Under the pieces are notes generated by a model, which did not search any database, was not told where the DNA came from, and saw only the letters and a program-made list of their open reading frames with translations. From the NCBI GenBank assembly GCA_900545495.1, contig UQZJ01000002.1, forward strand, positions 93,826 to 157,825: a stretch of DNA of 64,000 nt, written 5' to 3'. Positions 16,301 to 24,307 of this stretch are shown here, one piece after another (position 1 is the stretch's first letter; the number at the start of each line of letters is the position of its first letter). The position numbers and the translations under genes are program-made. This DNA comes from an uncultured Eubacteriales bacterium. Its GTDB lineage: Bacteria > Bacillota > Clostridia > Oscillospirales > Oscillospiraceae.

Positions 16301-18698
16301 CGCAAAGTTCCACGAGCTTGGTTATTATTCGTTCAAGGCTGTATCCAACGATGAAACCATGGGAACCGTAGAAATTACCCCGGAATGCCTTGCGGGTGGA
16401 ACGCAGCAAGAGGCAACGCATGTAGTCATGCGAGCGATACCGAAGGATGGCTACAGATTTAAGGAGTGGATCGAAGCTGATGGCAGCACATATCTGTCAG
16501 CAGATCAGAAAATGATTCCGATAGCTCAGTTTGTGTTTGGAACCAAGGCGGCATCCTTTACAGCTGTATTCGAGAAGAGTGCAGATTCTCAGCCGCTACC
16601 GATTCAAGCAACGTCCGACCCCGAAGGTAAGGCAACCATTGAGGTCAAAGCGAATGGAAAGGCTATTACCTCAGCAAAGGAGGGCACATCTGTTGTTGCG
16701 TCCGTTGCAAATGTGGATGAGTATTATGAATTCGACCACTGGGAGATCACAACAGCTACAGAGGCCGCAGTGTCGCTTATTTCTGAGGAGGACTGCAGAA
16801 ATAGTAGTGTTGAGTTTACTATGCCGTCCGTGACGGAGGGTGTCCGTATAAAGGCAATCCTGAAGGAGCGGTATGTAACACTAAGCTGGGAGGTCATGAA
16901 GGGAGGCGGCAGTGGCTATCAAGGTGCTTCCGACCTTGCAAATGTGGAGGTATCCGTAAATGGTTCGTCGGTAAGCAACTATACCAAGGTCAAAAAGGAC
17001 GATGTGATAAGCTTTTCAGTGACCGTCAATGACACTGATAAGTATGTGTTCGAAAAAGTTGGAAAACGAGTTTTCCGTACCGGCAGCACACGCATAGAAG
17101 AAACCTTTACAGAATATTCCGGTACTTTTAAACTCACAGAGTGGACGAGTATTAGTTTGCTCGTGTGTTTAAATGACAAGACCGAGGAAACTGCCCGACA
17201 TGACATCGTGCTGACACAGGCGACAGGCGGTACGATCACATCTTCCAACTCGACCGCACAGCCGAACACGACCGTCACGCTGACCGCTGCTCCCGGTAGC
17301 GGCTACACGCTGAAGAGCTGGATCGTGAAGGACGAACAGCAGAAGAGCATTGCTGTCACCGAAGATAAGACTAACAGCAATGTTGGTACTTTCACGATGC
17401 CTAAGAGCAAGGTCACGGTAACGGCAGAGTTTGAGTCCACGTCGGAGATTACACCGACGATCACATCTGTCGCACTGCTGCAGGGTAAGGCCGGTAATGA
17501 ACTGGCAACGGGCGTTCTGTCCGGCGACAAGTGGACGATCACCATTCCCGACACCATGTCGGCGGAGACGGTGGCCAAGATCCCTGAAGGACTGTCCGGT
17601 TTGAACCTGAAAATCGAGACGCCCACCGGCGTAACAGTAAAGCAGATGGACGGCGGCGGCAGCTGGGCAGGCGATTGGTCTAAGGGTGACATTGTGTGCT
17701 GGATGCCGGTAGGCGAAGAAGTTACTTTCCGGGTAATTGCAGGAACGGCCACCAAGGACTATACGATTAAGTTGGTCTATTCCGGTTCTCCGTTACTGTC
17801 CGATGGCTCCGCCACCCGCAGCAGCAAGACCGCCGCAACGGTGACGTTCACCTCCAATGTGGCAGGCACCTACTACTATAAGGTAGTGGATCACGATGCA
17901 GCGGCTCCCACGGTGGATGAAATCAAGAAATCTACCACCCATGGTACAGCCAGCGCGGGTGAGACGACCTTCACCATCAGCAATCTGACCGGGGATGCCC
18001 GTGATGTCTACATCGTGGTCGTGGCAGCCAGCGGCGAGAGTGCACCCCTGAAGATCGGGATCCCCGCTTACGAACCAAATCCCGGTAAGTACACCATTAC
18101 AGTGAACACCCCCAAGGGCGGTACCATCATCCCCAACCGCACCAGCGCCAATGAGGGCGATGAGATCATCGTTACCGTAACGCCCGATGATGGTTATCAG
18201 ATGGTGGAAGGCTCTCTGACCTACACGCTGGCGATAGAAAACGGTAAGACGGTGAAGATCACCAACAACCGCTTTACCATGCCCGAAGGTAATGTGACCA
18301 TCAGTTGTCAGTGGGAGACTGCAGCGACGACCTCCACGGGCATCACAGGCTTCTCCATCAACGGCGTGGCCGGTGCGGTGAACAACAGCACCAATACCAT
18401 TACCATCACCATGCCCCGCGGCACGGACGTGACGAAGCTGACCCCCGTCATCGCCACCAACGGCGTCAAGTCTCTGACGCCCGGCAGCGGTGAAACGGTG
18501 GACTTCACCAATGCCGTGACCTACACCGCCGCCATGGAGGATGGCAGCAGCAAAACCTATACTGTCACGGTCTACGTGGACAAGGGAACGCTGGCCGATC
18601 AGTTCTGGGACAAGCTGACGGACTTTGCCACCCAAGTTCCCTGGTGGGAGTATGCAAAGCATCAGCAAAGCACCAGCAAGTATCCCAAGTATTGGTAA
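13374..18698 (+). CDS. Giant secreted InlB B-repeat surface protein
   Basis: 1774 residues. Signal peptide at about 1-27. The body is a chain of divergent InlB B-repeat-type modules, recognisable by patterns such as VTLTAEPKEGYRLDGW, VTVSAKAADGYHLKEW, VTVFARVDEGYYLNGW, VTLTAAPGSGYTLKSW. A 303-residue block is present twice in tandem with identical sequence (residues about 126-428 and 434-736). The C-terminus has a cadherin-like module and ends with WDKL and a tail finishing YPKYW. There is no sortase motif or membrane anchor. Probably an adhesin or scaffold working with the 1371-residue protein just upstream (57-base gap). Function unproven. Confidence 0.8.
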   Translation: MKKRFIPLLALLLSLCIIVPVSIAQIMAAERVQVKIVAIGGSVKVFNIPKQDGEIHGVPAATEDKPEVNVPIVALPSDGYVFKEWTVDTENVTITDPNASTTQLIVTTNTPETVTLTANFVKTVDITATSNNDAWGTVTASAENAVPGGSGVTLTAEPKEGYRLDGWTVSYTNGDPMVDYSSRFTIYTLTEGEGNTATLAVSETNTEAKALTVTAHFEKADAGHFFSYDYCELQPLVFELLPGTNNKATSITGWSNDASEDIVVIFDKRGTNNSVTALRGYTIWGGLKRVADGVTFKFDSTDATDYTKGSGMVGQKLKIGADAYEVGFTMTDKDGKLKKGTILLQYPGRAQVEAENGKLEYSGTEYENGDVITFTPEAEVTVSAKAADGYHLKEWIINGTTYAGTEDGSATFTVPNKFFSIKPVFEKTLAAVTITATSNNDAWGTVTASAENAVPGGSGVTLTAEPKEGYRLDGWTVSYTNGDPMVDYSSRFTIYTLTEGEGNTATLAVSETNTEAKALTVTAHFEKADAGHFFSYDYCELQPLVFELLPGTNNKATSITGWSNDASEDIVVIFDKRGTNNSVTALRGYTIWGGLKRVADGVTFKFDSTDATDYTKGSGMVGQKLKIGADAYEVGFTMTDKDGKLKKGTILLQYPGRAQVEAENGKLEYSGTEYENGDVITFTPEAEVTVSAKAADGYHLKEWIINGTTYAGTEDGSATFTVPNKFFSIKPVFEKTGDTPQGPGCATVDAEHGKLVYNDREYKNGDVIVFTPGETVTVFARVDEGYYLNGWNIPGANVEDKNVYEDSVTFVVPDAAFTIKPIFESKEGKVELNFHAINTGTDVDRPNAFGENGWIGELSCYPFQFYTFDAQDLTIDEVIAKKSRGELDNLYEAGFTGLMAKWPLYIERGIGILVEANTYPAFPAGVDSKATYICEDLTSTATNKLGDLVRYEDSQYRIQNSRLYIAFIANEDVIVNAKFHELGYYSFKAVSNDETMGTVEITPECLAGGTQQEATHVVMRAIPKDGYRFKEWIEADGSTYLSADQKMIPIAQFVFGTKAASFTAVFEKSADSQPLPIQATSDPEGKATIEVKANGKAITSAKEGTSVVASVANVDEYYEFDHWEITTATEAAVSLISEEDCRNSSVEFTMPSVTEGVRIKAILKERYVTLSWEVMKGGGSGYQGASDLANVEVSVNGSSVSNYTKVKKDDVISFSVTVNDTDKYVFEKVGKRVFRTGSTRIEETFTEYSGTFKLTEWTSISLLVCLNDKTEETARHDIVLTQATGGTITSSNSTAQPNTTVTLTAAPGSGYTLKSWIVKDEQQKSIAVTEDKTNSNVGTFTMPKSKVTVTAEFESTSEITPTITSVALLQGKAGNELATGVLSGDKWTITIPDTMSAETVAKIPEGLSGLNLKIETPTGVTVKQMDGGGSWAGDWSKGDIVCWMPVGEEVTFRVIAGTATKDYTIKLVYSGSPLLSDGSATRSSKTAATVTFTSNVAGTYYYKVVDHDAAAPTVDEIKKSTTHGTASAGETTFTISNLTGDARDVYIVVVAASGESAPLKIGIPAYEPNPGKYTITVNTPKGGTIIPNRTSANEGDEIIVTVTPDDGYQMVEGSLTYTLAIENGKTVKITNNRFTMPEGNVTISCQWETAATTSTGITGFSINGVAGAVNNSTNTITITMPRGTDVTKLTPVIATNGVKSLTPGSGETVDFTNAVTYTAAMEDGSSKTYTVTVYVDKGTLADQFWDKLTDFATQVPWWEYAKHQQSTSKYPKYW
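13749..14657 (+). repeat. Tandem duplication, copy 1 (909 bp)
   Basis: Bases 13749-14657 recur at 14673-15581 (period 924) with no difference that I could find. In frame, encodes 303 residues of the 1774-residue protein. Confidence 0.95.
14673..15581 (+). repeat. Tandem duplication, copy 2 (909 bp)
   Basis: Second copy of 13749-14657. The copies are separated by 15 unique bases, which keeps the reading frame. Identity at silent sites shows a recent event or ongoing homogenisation. Confidence 0.95.
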
Positions 18699-18715
18699 GT
18701 AGTTTTCTCTACGCA

Positions 18716-18756
18716 AGGGAGGCTGCCGGCAACGCCGGCAGCCTCCTTCTTATTTT
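18716..18756. terminator. Strong bidirectional terminator ending the cargo island
   Basis: A helix of about 16 bp: GGAGGCTGCCGGC (18718-18730), loop AAC, GCCGGCAGCCTCC (18734-18746), flanked by further A-T/G-T pairs and followed by TTCTTATTTT. It lies between the end of the plus-strand island and the convergent polymerase operon. Confidence 0.85.
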
Positions 18757-18996
18757 CCATCCTTCGCTGCTACGAACCAGCGGCCTTTTTCAAACCAGAG
18801 ATAACTCTCCCTGCCCCGTATGCGGCAGGTATATCTCTCCCACGCCGCCTACACTTTGGCAGGCTGCGCGGCGCACGTCCAGTATCTTGTCGATATGATA
18901 TCTGCGCATTTCGTCAAACTCGATCTCGATAGGACGCATCTTCCCGTTGGCATCAAAATGCACTGTCACCGGCACATACTTCTTTTCAAGTTCCAT
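18750..18996 (-). pseudogene. Frameshifted small companion gene of the Y-family polymerase
   Basis: From ATG at 18996 the frame reads MELEKKYVPVTVHFDANGKM and on to ACQSVGGVGE, then drifts and stops at 18790. The other frame continues in a way typical of small proteins encoded beside UmuC/DinB-like polymerases in Bacillota: ERYTCRIRGRESYLWFEKGR and then WFVAAKDGK, stopping at 18750. The switch lies in a GAGAGA stretch near 18840-18845 and would be healed by two extra bases (AG). The gene starts 11 bases after the polymerase stop. Either a real inactivating slip in a dinucleotide run or a sequence error. Confidence 0.7.
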
Positions 18997-19007
18997 GGAT
19001 ATTCCCC

Positions 19008-20255
19008 CTATCCTGCGAAGTAGCCTATCGGATGCACGGTATGGTCATCCTTGGGATTGATACAGCCCAATGCCGGGTCAGACATGGTGATAGCGCGGCG
19101 CACACTCATATAACCATATCGCTGCCGCAGCCTGTCCACGGCTACGTCGATCTGCTCCCATGCGCTCCGATGCCTATCATTATCGAAAAGCGATGTTTGT
19201 ATCCCCATAGCCGCATCTACCAGTTCGGCGCCGCGCACACCAATGCTGCGTACCGGCAGCGTCCACGGATAGCTGCGGCGGAACAGGTCGAACGCCACTT
19301 CTGCGATCTCCGCACTGGAGCAGGTGGGAACTGCCAGTTTCTTTTGCCGGCAGTACCAATGCAGCTCCGTATCCCGGACAGCAACTTCGACCACCGTACA
19401 CTTTGATGCCAGCTCCCGCATTCTGCAGGCGACGCTTTCCGCCAACAGATACAGCATGAGACGCACATCATCGTCGCTCACCAGATCGCGCGGCGTGGTG
19501 GCGCTGTTGCCTACCGATTTTATGGCACGGATATGATCACTGCGCTGCACAGGCGATACATCAAGCCCGTTGGCGAAAGTGTGCAGCACCAGCCCCATTT
19601 TCCCCAGCTTGTATTCCAAAAGCTTCGGCGACGCCTCGGCAAGCTGCCCGATGGTATAAATCCCAACACCGCGCAGCTTGCGCTCTGTGGCAGGACCAAC
19701 ATAGAGCAGATCGGATGCTGGCAGCGGATAGACAATTTCTTTATAGTTATCCCGCTCGATACGGGTGATGGCGTCCGGCTTTTTATAGTCACTACCCAGC
19801 TTCGCCGTGATCTTATTGTCGGAAACGCCGATGCTGGCGGTGATCCCCAACTCAAACTTGATCCGCTCGCTGATCTCTTCAGCAATACTCACGGCCGAAC
19901 CGAACAGACCGACGCTGCCGGTCACATCCAACCAGCTTTCATCAAGGCCAAACGGCTCGATCTGGTCGGTGTATTTCTCGTAAATCTCGCGAGCCATCTT
20001 ACTGAATCGGATATACTCCCTCATATCGGCAGGCAGCACCACCAGATCGGGACAAAGCTGCTTCGCCTGCCAGATAGCCATGCCGGTTTTGACGCCACGT
20101 GGCTTTGCTACATAGTTGGCAGTAAGGACGATTCCGTGACGGGCCTCCGGATCACCGCAGACTGCCACCGGCTTTTGCCGCAGTTCAGGGCGACGCTGAC
20201 ATTCCACAGATGCATAAAATGCGTTCATATCTACGTGTAGAATATGCCGTCCCAT
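19008..20255 (-). CDS. dinB: Y-family (translesion) DNA polymerase, DinB/UmuC type
   Basis: 415 residues, within the usual length range of Pol IV/Y-family enzymes. Catalytic palm motifs are intact: HVDMNAFYASVE at the start (first metal-binding Asp) and GLDESWLDVTGS near residue 103 (acidic pair). Fingers and thumb follow with SIGVSDNKITAKLGSDYKKP and the HhH-like VGPATERKLRGVGIYTIGQL. The C-terminal little finger is present. It copies damaged DNA with low fidelity; on ICEs such genes are often SOS-induced. A LexA-like palindrome lies 39 bases upstream of the start. Followed by the frameshifted companion gene. Confidence 0.95.
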   Translation of the reverse strand: MGRHILHVDMNAFYASVECQRRPELRQKPVAVCGDPEARHGIVLTANYVAKPRGVKTGMAIWQAKQLCPDLVVLPADMREYIRFSKMAREIYEKYTDQIEPFGLDESWLDVTGSVGLFGSAVSIAEEISERIKFELGITASIGVSDNKITAKLGSDYKKPDAITRIERDNYKEIVYPLPASDLLYVGPATERKLRGVGIYTIGQLAEASPKLLEYKLGKMGLVLHTFANGLDVSPVQRSDHIRAIKSVGNSATTPRDLVSDDDVRLMLYLLAESVACRMRELASKCTVVEVAVRDTELHWYCRQKKLAVPTCSSAEIAEVAFDLFRRSYPWTLPVRSIGVRGAELVDAAMGIQTSLFDNDRHRSAWEQIDVAVDRLRQRYGYMSVRRAITMSDPALGCINPKDDHTVHPIGYFAG

Positions 20256-20293
20256 CTATCCGTCCTCCTCCCAGTTTTCTTAAACACTATAAT

Positions 20294-20307
20294 AGAACAT
20301 AAGTTCT
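20294..20307. promoter_or_regulatory. LexA-like SOS box upstream of dinB
   Basis: AGAACATAAGTTCT is a palindrome of the GAAC-N4-GTTC type used by LexA of Gram-positive bacteria. Placed 39-52 bases before the dinB ATG, it would overlap the promoter region. The rest of 20256-20575 shows no gene. Confidence 0.65.
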
Positions 20308-20575
20308 ATATACGCAAGAGGTAAATACTGTCGGCACAGCTCATGACTGTCATTTTGACGACACAAAATATAGGAGGCATGTCTGTACAGTTCTTACAGC
20401 GGTTGTGTGGTGATGGACATGTGCTCAGAGATAATGGCAGTCCTGTAAGGAAAATTTCTATGCTTTATACAAAAGCCTTACCCCCAAACGGCGCCGCTTA
20501 AAAATCTTGCTATCCTCCGTTGTATATCGTAAAATATACACATATGGCATAAAACCTCGAATTACATATGCTCTA

Positions 20576-20989
20576 ATGGTGCGCTTCACGGTGTTTGCCC
20601 GCAGCAGCGTTGCCTATCAGGCCACTCAGATCGGTGTGATCTGCAGCGCACTGGCCAATAGCTTCGGCTTTACCTTCGACAGCGAGGGTCATGTTCCCGG
20701 CTGGGCGGTCAATCCCAACAGCAAGCTGACCCATATCGCTTGCGAGGCCTACAAGCATCTGACCGGCACGGATATGATCGTGGAGCCGGTACACGCCGGC
20801 GTGGAGTGCGGCGCCTTTGCGGAGAAGAACTCTCATCTGGATATGATCTCCATTGGGCCGACGCTGGTGGATGTGCATACGCCCAACGAGGTCTGCAAGA
20901 TTGAGGACGTCAAGATCACCACCGAGCTGCTGATCGAAATTCTGGAGCGTATCGCCAAACAAAAAGACTTCATCTTACTTCCAATTTAG
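20576..20989 (+). pseudogene. 3' fragment of an aminoacyl-histidine dipeptidase (pepD-like) gene
   Basis: The open frame from about 20576 encodes the last about 137 residues of an M20-family dipeptidase: VRFTVFARSS, VPGWAVNPNSKLTHIACEAY, EPVHAGVECGAFAEK (family glutamate/cysteine region) and LDMISIGPTLVDVHTPNE. The N-terminal two thirds with most metal ligands are missing, and the upstream bases do not continue the homology. It is a stranded gene fragment next to the left copy of the 259-bp repeat, so it probably came with the inserted segment. It can have no peptidase activity. Confidence 0.85.
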
Positions 20990-20991
20990 GC

Positions 20992-21250
20992 TACTTTCGA
21001 CCATTGTCTCCTTGCAAGTCAGGAGCCGGACTGCATGATACGCGCAGTCCGGCTCCTGGCAATTTATGTATGCCGAAGTATGCTCTATATGACCACCTGT
21101 TGATTTCACGGCTTCTGTATCGCGGCCAATGAGTCCATGAGCGAATGGAAGCCATCTTCTCCCAGCATGGCTGCGGCATCGAACGGGATGCCTGCAGAGG
21201 TCGTAATAGCCGGATCGCCGCCGGGCATATCCTCGCCCACTGCGGGTACG
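20992..21250. repeat. 259-bp direct repeat, copy A (relic of the parR 3' end)
   Basis: Aligns without gaps to 23802-24060 (offset 2810), about 21 differences (near 92 percent identity). On the minus strand it encodes the end of the ParR-like protein (FDAAAMLGEDGFHSLMDSLA) cut off from its start. It carries the 15-bp hairpin CAGGAGCCGGACTGC (21020-21034)/GCAGTCCGGCTCCTG (21044-21058). Confidence 0.9.
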
Positions 21251-21278
21251 CACTTTCTCAAAAGGCCCTTATCGTGGG

Positions 21279-23099
21279 TTAACCTATTCTGCGCTGATTG
21301 GAATCGGAACTCTGAACTGTTTCCGAAACAGGCTCGCTCTCCTGAAGGGAACGCCACTCGATGTTCTTTTCGAGGATGTCTCCGGATACTGCATCGACCT
21401 TGTAGGAATACGTACACTTGTCCGTGTAGAACTCCAGAATATAGCAAGGCTTGCCCTGATTGCGGCTCAGCTCCTCTCGGGTGAACACGATTTTTTGGGT
21501 AGCTTCATCCAGTCCCGCGTCCTCTAATACGATCTGCTTTGCCTTTTCCAAGCCGATAAACTCCGGAGCAAGGGGAATGATCTTATCGCAGGTCTTATCC
21601 ATGATCACGCCCAGAACGGCGTCAATTTTGTAAGTCCAGCGAGCTGAGTCACTTTCAAAGACGAAGTAATAGTAGGGTGACTTGATGCCGCCGGCAACCA
21701 GCTCCTCTGTCGTGAAGACCACCTTCACATTGACCCCGGCGTCGTCCAGTGCGATTTTCTTCGCGTCCGCCAGAGGAATGAAGTGGTAAGCCTCGATGAT
21801 GCTGCCGTTCTTGGCATCCACCTTGTAGGAATACTGCTTCTTCGCGGTGTAGAACTCCAGGATGTAGCAGGGCTTGCCTGAATTGCGGCTCAACTCCTCT
21901 CGGGTGAACACGATCTTTTGTGTAGCTTCATTAAGTCCGGCATCCTTCAAGGCGATCTCCTTCGCCTCCTCCAAAGAGATGAAGTCCGTTGTCACGATTT
22001 CTTTCTGTTGCTTCTCCAACACAGTGCCCAGCACCGCATCAATGCGATATGTCCATTGCGTTTTTGCATCGGCAAAGACGAGCTGGTAGTAGGGCGTTTT
22101 GATGCCGCCGCTCACAAGGGTTTCCTCGGTAAAGCTGACTTTATCCTCGCATCCGGCATCATCCAGGGCGATTTTTTTCGCTTCGGAAAGCGTGATATAT
22201 TTCCCGGCGTAAATAATGCTGCCGCTCTTTGCGTCGATTTGGTAGAAATATTGATTTGTCCCGGTGTAGAACTCCAGCAGGTAGCAGGGCTTCCCCTGAT
22301 TGCGGCTCAGCTCCTCTCGGGTGAACACGATCTTCTGCGTCAGTTCTTCCAGTTTGGCGTCCTTCAGTGCAATCTTCTTTGCGTCCTCCAAGGAGATGAA
22401 CTTCGATACACTGACAGAAGCAATGCCGGAAGCCTCCTGAAATTTAAGAAGCTCGTCCAACGACATGCGGGCGACCTCGTCCGTGGGCAGCCCGGTTTTG
22501 TTTGCTGCGGTGAGGATCCAGTCGGCGCGGCCAAGGGAGACATGGAATTCCTCGGCGATCTTTGCTGCTTCGGCGTTTTCCGTCAGTTCGGAGTGGAAAA
22601 CCAGCGTGCCGACGGCATCGGTCTGCTCCAGGGTCTGTTGGATCTCCGCAGAGAGCGATGCCTTTAGCTCGGCGTTCGCATCAAGACGGGAATCAAAAGA
22701 GATCAGAACCGTCGCTTCGCCGTTTTCCATATATCCGCAGGCCTCGTAGGCGGCGACCGTGCGCGTTAGAGCGGTCTCGACACTCTGCTTTCCCAGCGCA
22801 ACATCGCTGAGCGCATTTTCCGCATCGCTGTTCAAGCAGCGGACATTCTTAACGCTCCCGCTTTTGGCAATCGTATATTCCACGCTGGGGTTGACATCCA
22901 TTGTGAAGGTGCCGGCTGTCGCATTGCTTCGGATGGCATGTGTGGCAATGCCGGTGCAGAGAACCAGCGCAAGGCAGGCAGCCATTGTTCCAAGCTTGGC
23001 CCAGCCGGGCTTTCTTTTGGTATTTGCTTCGCTTTCCGCGTCAGCGATAAGCTCGTCATTGATCTTTCCGATCGAACGAAGAAGAACTTCGGTTTTCAT
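21279..23099 (-). CDS. RsgI-like anti-sigma factor with five PepSY-type repeats
   Basis: 606 residues. A cytoplasmic N-terminus (about 1-32) is followed by one membrane helix (about 33-52) and an RsgI-type extracellular domain containing MDVNPSVEYTIAKSGSVKNV. From about residue 225 there are five PepSY-like repeats in A-B-A-B-A order: type A has KIVFTREELSRNxGKPCYxLEFYT, type B has SGGIKTPYYQLVF-like segments. The start codon overlaps the stop of the sigma gene (ATGCTATGA), so the two are translationally coupled. Likely holds the sigma factor at the membrane until an outside signal is sensed by the repeats. The ligand is unknown. Confidence 0.85.
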   Translation of the reverse strand: MKTEVLLRSIGKINDELIADAESEANTKRKPGWAKLGTMAACLALVLCTGIATHAIRSNATAGTFTMDVNPSVEYTIAKSGSVKNVRCLNSDAENALSDVALGKQSVETALTRTVAAYEACGYMENGEATVLISFDSRLDANAELKASLSAEIQQTLEQTDAVGTLVFHSELTENAEAAKIAEEFHVSLGRADWILTAANKTGLPTDEVARMSLDELLKFQEASGIASVSVSKFISLEDAKKIALKDAKLEELTQKIVFTREELSRNQGKPCYLLEFYTGTNQYFYQIDAKSGSIIYAGKYITLSEAKKIALDDAGCEDKVSFTEETLVSGGIKTPYYQLVFADAKTQWTYRIDAVLGTVLEKQQKEIVTTDFISLEEAKEIALKDAGLNEATQKIVFTREELSRNSGKPCYILEFYTAKKQYSYKVDAKNGSIIEAYHFIPLADAKKIALDDAGVNVKVVFTTEELVAGGIKSPYYYFVFESDSARWTYKIDAVLGVIMDKTCDKIIPLAPEFIGLEKAKQIVLEDAGLDEATQKIVFTREELSRNQGKPCYILEFYTDKCTYSYKVDAVSGDILEKNIEWRSLQESEPVSETVQSSDSNQRRIG

Positions 23100-23656
23100 A
23101 GCATAATTCCCTCCTTTTCAAGAAATCGTCTTAGTTCGTTTCTCATACGGAAAAGCAAAGACGTCACCTTGCTCTCGCTCATTCCGTATGCGTCCGCAAT
23201 ATCCCGTATTGCATAGAGATGATAGTATCTGCGGACAAAAATGTTACGGTTCAGCTTGGGCTTTGCATACAGGAAGCGGTCAATGGCGGCAGCCAACTCA
23301 TTTTCTTCGATGGTCTGCTCCACAGTCGTTTCCGAAGGAACGCAGGCTTCCAACTCAGACAGCGCGAGGACTACTTGTCCGTGTCCGCGTTTTTCGGCAG
23401 TATACCGCTTATAACGGTTCAGAGCGAGGTTGCGCGTGATTTTCCCTAAGTAGATCGACAAACGGCTCGGACGCTGCGGCGGGATCGAATTCCATGCGCC
23501 GAGATATGTGTCGTTGGCACATTCCTCCGCATCCTCTTTGTTACGCAGTATGTTATATGCAATCGTATGGCAGTAGTTCCCGTACTTTTCTGTGGTGGCG
23601 GTAATCGCGCTCTCGTTACGCGCCCAGTACAATTCTATGATCTCATGGTCTTTCAT
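23096..23656 (-). CDS. ECF-type RNA polymerase sigma factor
   Basis: 186 residues from ATG at 23656, preferred over the upstream in-frame ATG at 23692 because GGGAGGG stands just before it. Region 2 is seen in YNILRNKEDAEECANDTYLGAW and region 4 in YYHLYAIRDIADAYGMSESK followed by VTSLLFRMRNELR (helix-turn-helix). Length and spacing are normal for ECF sigma factors. Coupled to the anti-sigma gene by overlapping stop and start. Probably controls genes for envelope or surface functions, and may regulate its own operon; the target promoter is unknown. Confidence 0.92.
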   Translation of the reverse strand: MKDHEIIELYWARNESAITATTEKYGNYCHTIAYNILRNKEDAEECANDTYLGAWNSIPPQRPSRLSIYLGKITRNLALNRYKRYTAEKRGHGQVVLALSELEACVPSETTVEQTIEENELAAAIDRFLYAKPKLNRNIFVRRYYHLYAIRDIADAYGMSESKVTSLLFRMRNELRRFLEKEGIML

Positions 23657-23801
23657 TGCGCCCTCCCTTCTTTCTGCGTAAAGGCCTTTCACTTATATAG
23701 ACAACAAAAATAACCATTCATTGCGTGGACAGGAAAACTTTTCTTCAAGTTTATCATATCATGCGGGAGCGGCGATTTCTACCGGCCTGAAAGTGCTGGC
23801 T

Positions 23802-24060
23802 TACTTTCGACCATTGTCTCCTTACAGGTCAGGAGCCAGGCTGCGTAATACGCGCAGTCTGGCTCCTGGCAATTTATGTATGCCAAAGTATGCTCCATAT
23901 GATCACCTGTCGATTTCACGGCTTCTGTATTGCAGCCAATGAGTCCATGAGCGAATGGAAACCATCTTCTCCCAGCATGGCCGCGGCATCGAACGGGATA
24001 CCTTCAGAGGCCGTAATAGCCGGATCGTAGCCGGGCATATCCTCGCCCATTGCGGGTACG
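23802..24060. repeat. 259-bp direct repeat, copy B (3' end of intact parR-like gene and downstream hairpin)
   Basis: Pairs with copy A at 20992-21250. Contains the last 145 bases of the ParR-like gene and the hairpin CAGGAGCCAGGCTGC (23830-23844)/GCAGTCTGGCTCCTG (23854-23868). The base changes between copies keep the helix paired (G-C to A-T, A-T to G-T), so the hairpin is under selection, likely as the 3' end of the par transcript. Confidence 0.9.
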
Positions 24061-24302
24061 GGTTCCGGGTGCATATTGGACAGTATCTCACGAACCAGTT
24101 GCTCCACTGTTTGCCGGTCTATCCTTGGCGCAGCCGCGGCCTCCGGTGTTTCCGGGCAATTCATATAGTGGGTCACGGCGTTGACCAGGAACTGTGCCTT
24201 GCGCCGACCCTGCTCGTTCAAGATCGCGGCTACCTGCTGGTGGCTTGGGTCACCGGCATTGAATTGGACGGTAAATCTGAAGGAATCCTTCTTTTCGCCC
24301 AT
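23916..24302 (-). CDS. parR: ParR-like centromere-binding adaptor
   Basis: 128 residues. ATG at 24302 is preferred (AGGTGATCC upstream, inside the parM stop); a GTG at 24311 is possible. The N-terminal half (FRFTVQFNAGDPSHQQVAAI, then RRKAQFLVNAVTHYM) resembles the ribbon-helix-helix DNA-binding part of ParR-type proteins. The middle is a linker, and the C-terminal tail PFDAAAMLGEDGFHSLMDSL is the likely ParM-contacting peptide; that tail is duplicated as a relic at 21106-21250. Immediately follows parM. Assignment rests on context plus pattern, so a different DNA-binding accessory is possible. Confidence 0.65.
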   Translation of the reverse strand: MGEKKDSFRFTVQFNAGDPSHQQVAAILNEQGRRKAQFLVNAVTHYMNCPETPEAAAAPRIDRQTVEQLVREILSNMHPEPVPAMGEDMPGYDPAITASEGIPFDAAAMLGEDGFHSLMDSLAAIQKP

Positions 24303-24307
24303 ATGGA

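Noticed and set aside
20507..20575. Start of a functional 160-residue protein for the pepD fragment
   Set aside because: The first about 23 codons are AT-rich and do not match the family, with no good ribosome site; the fragment begins near 20576.
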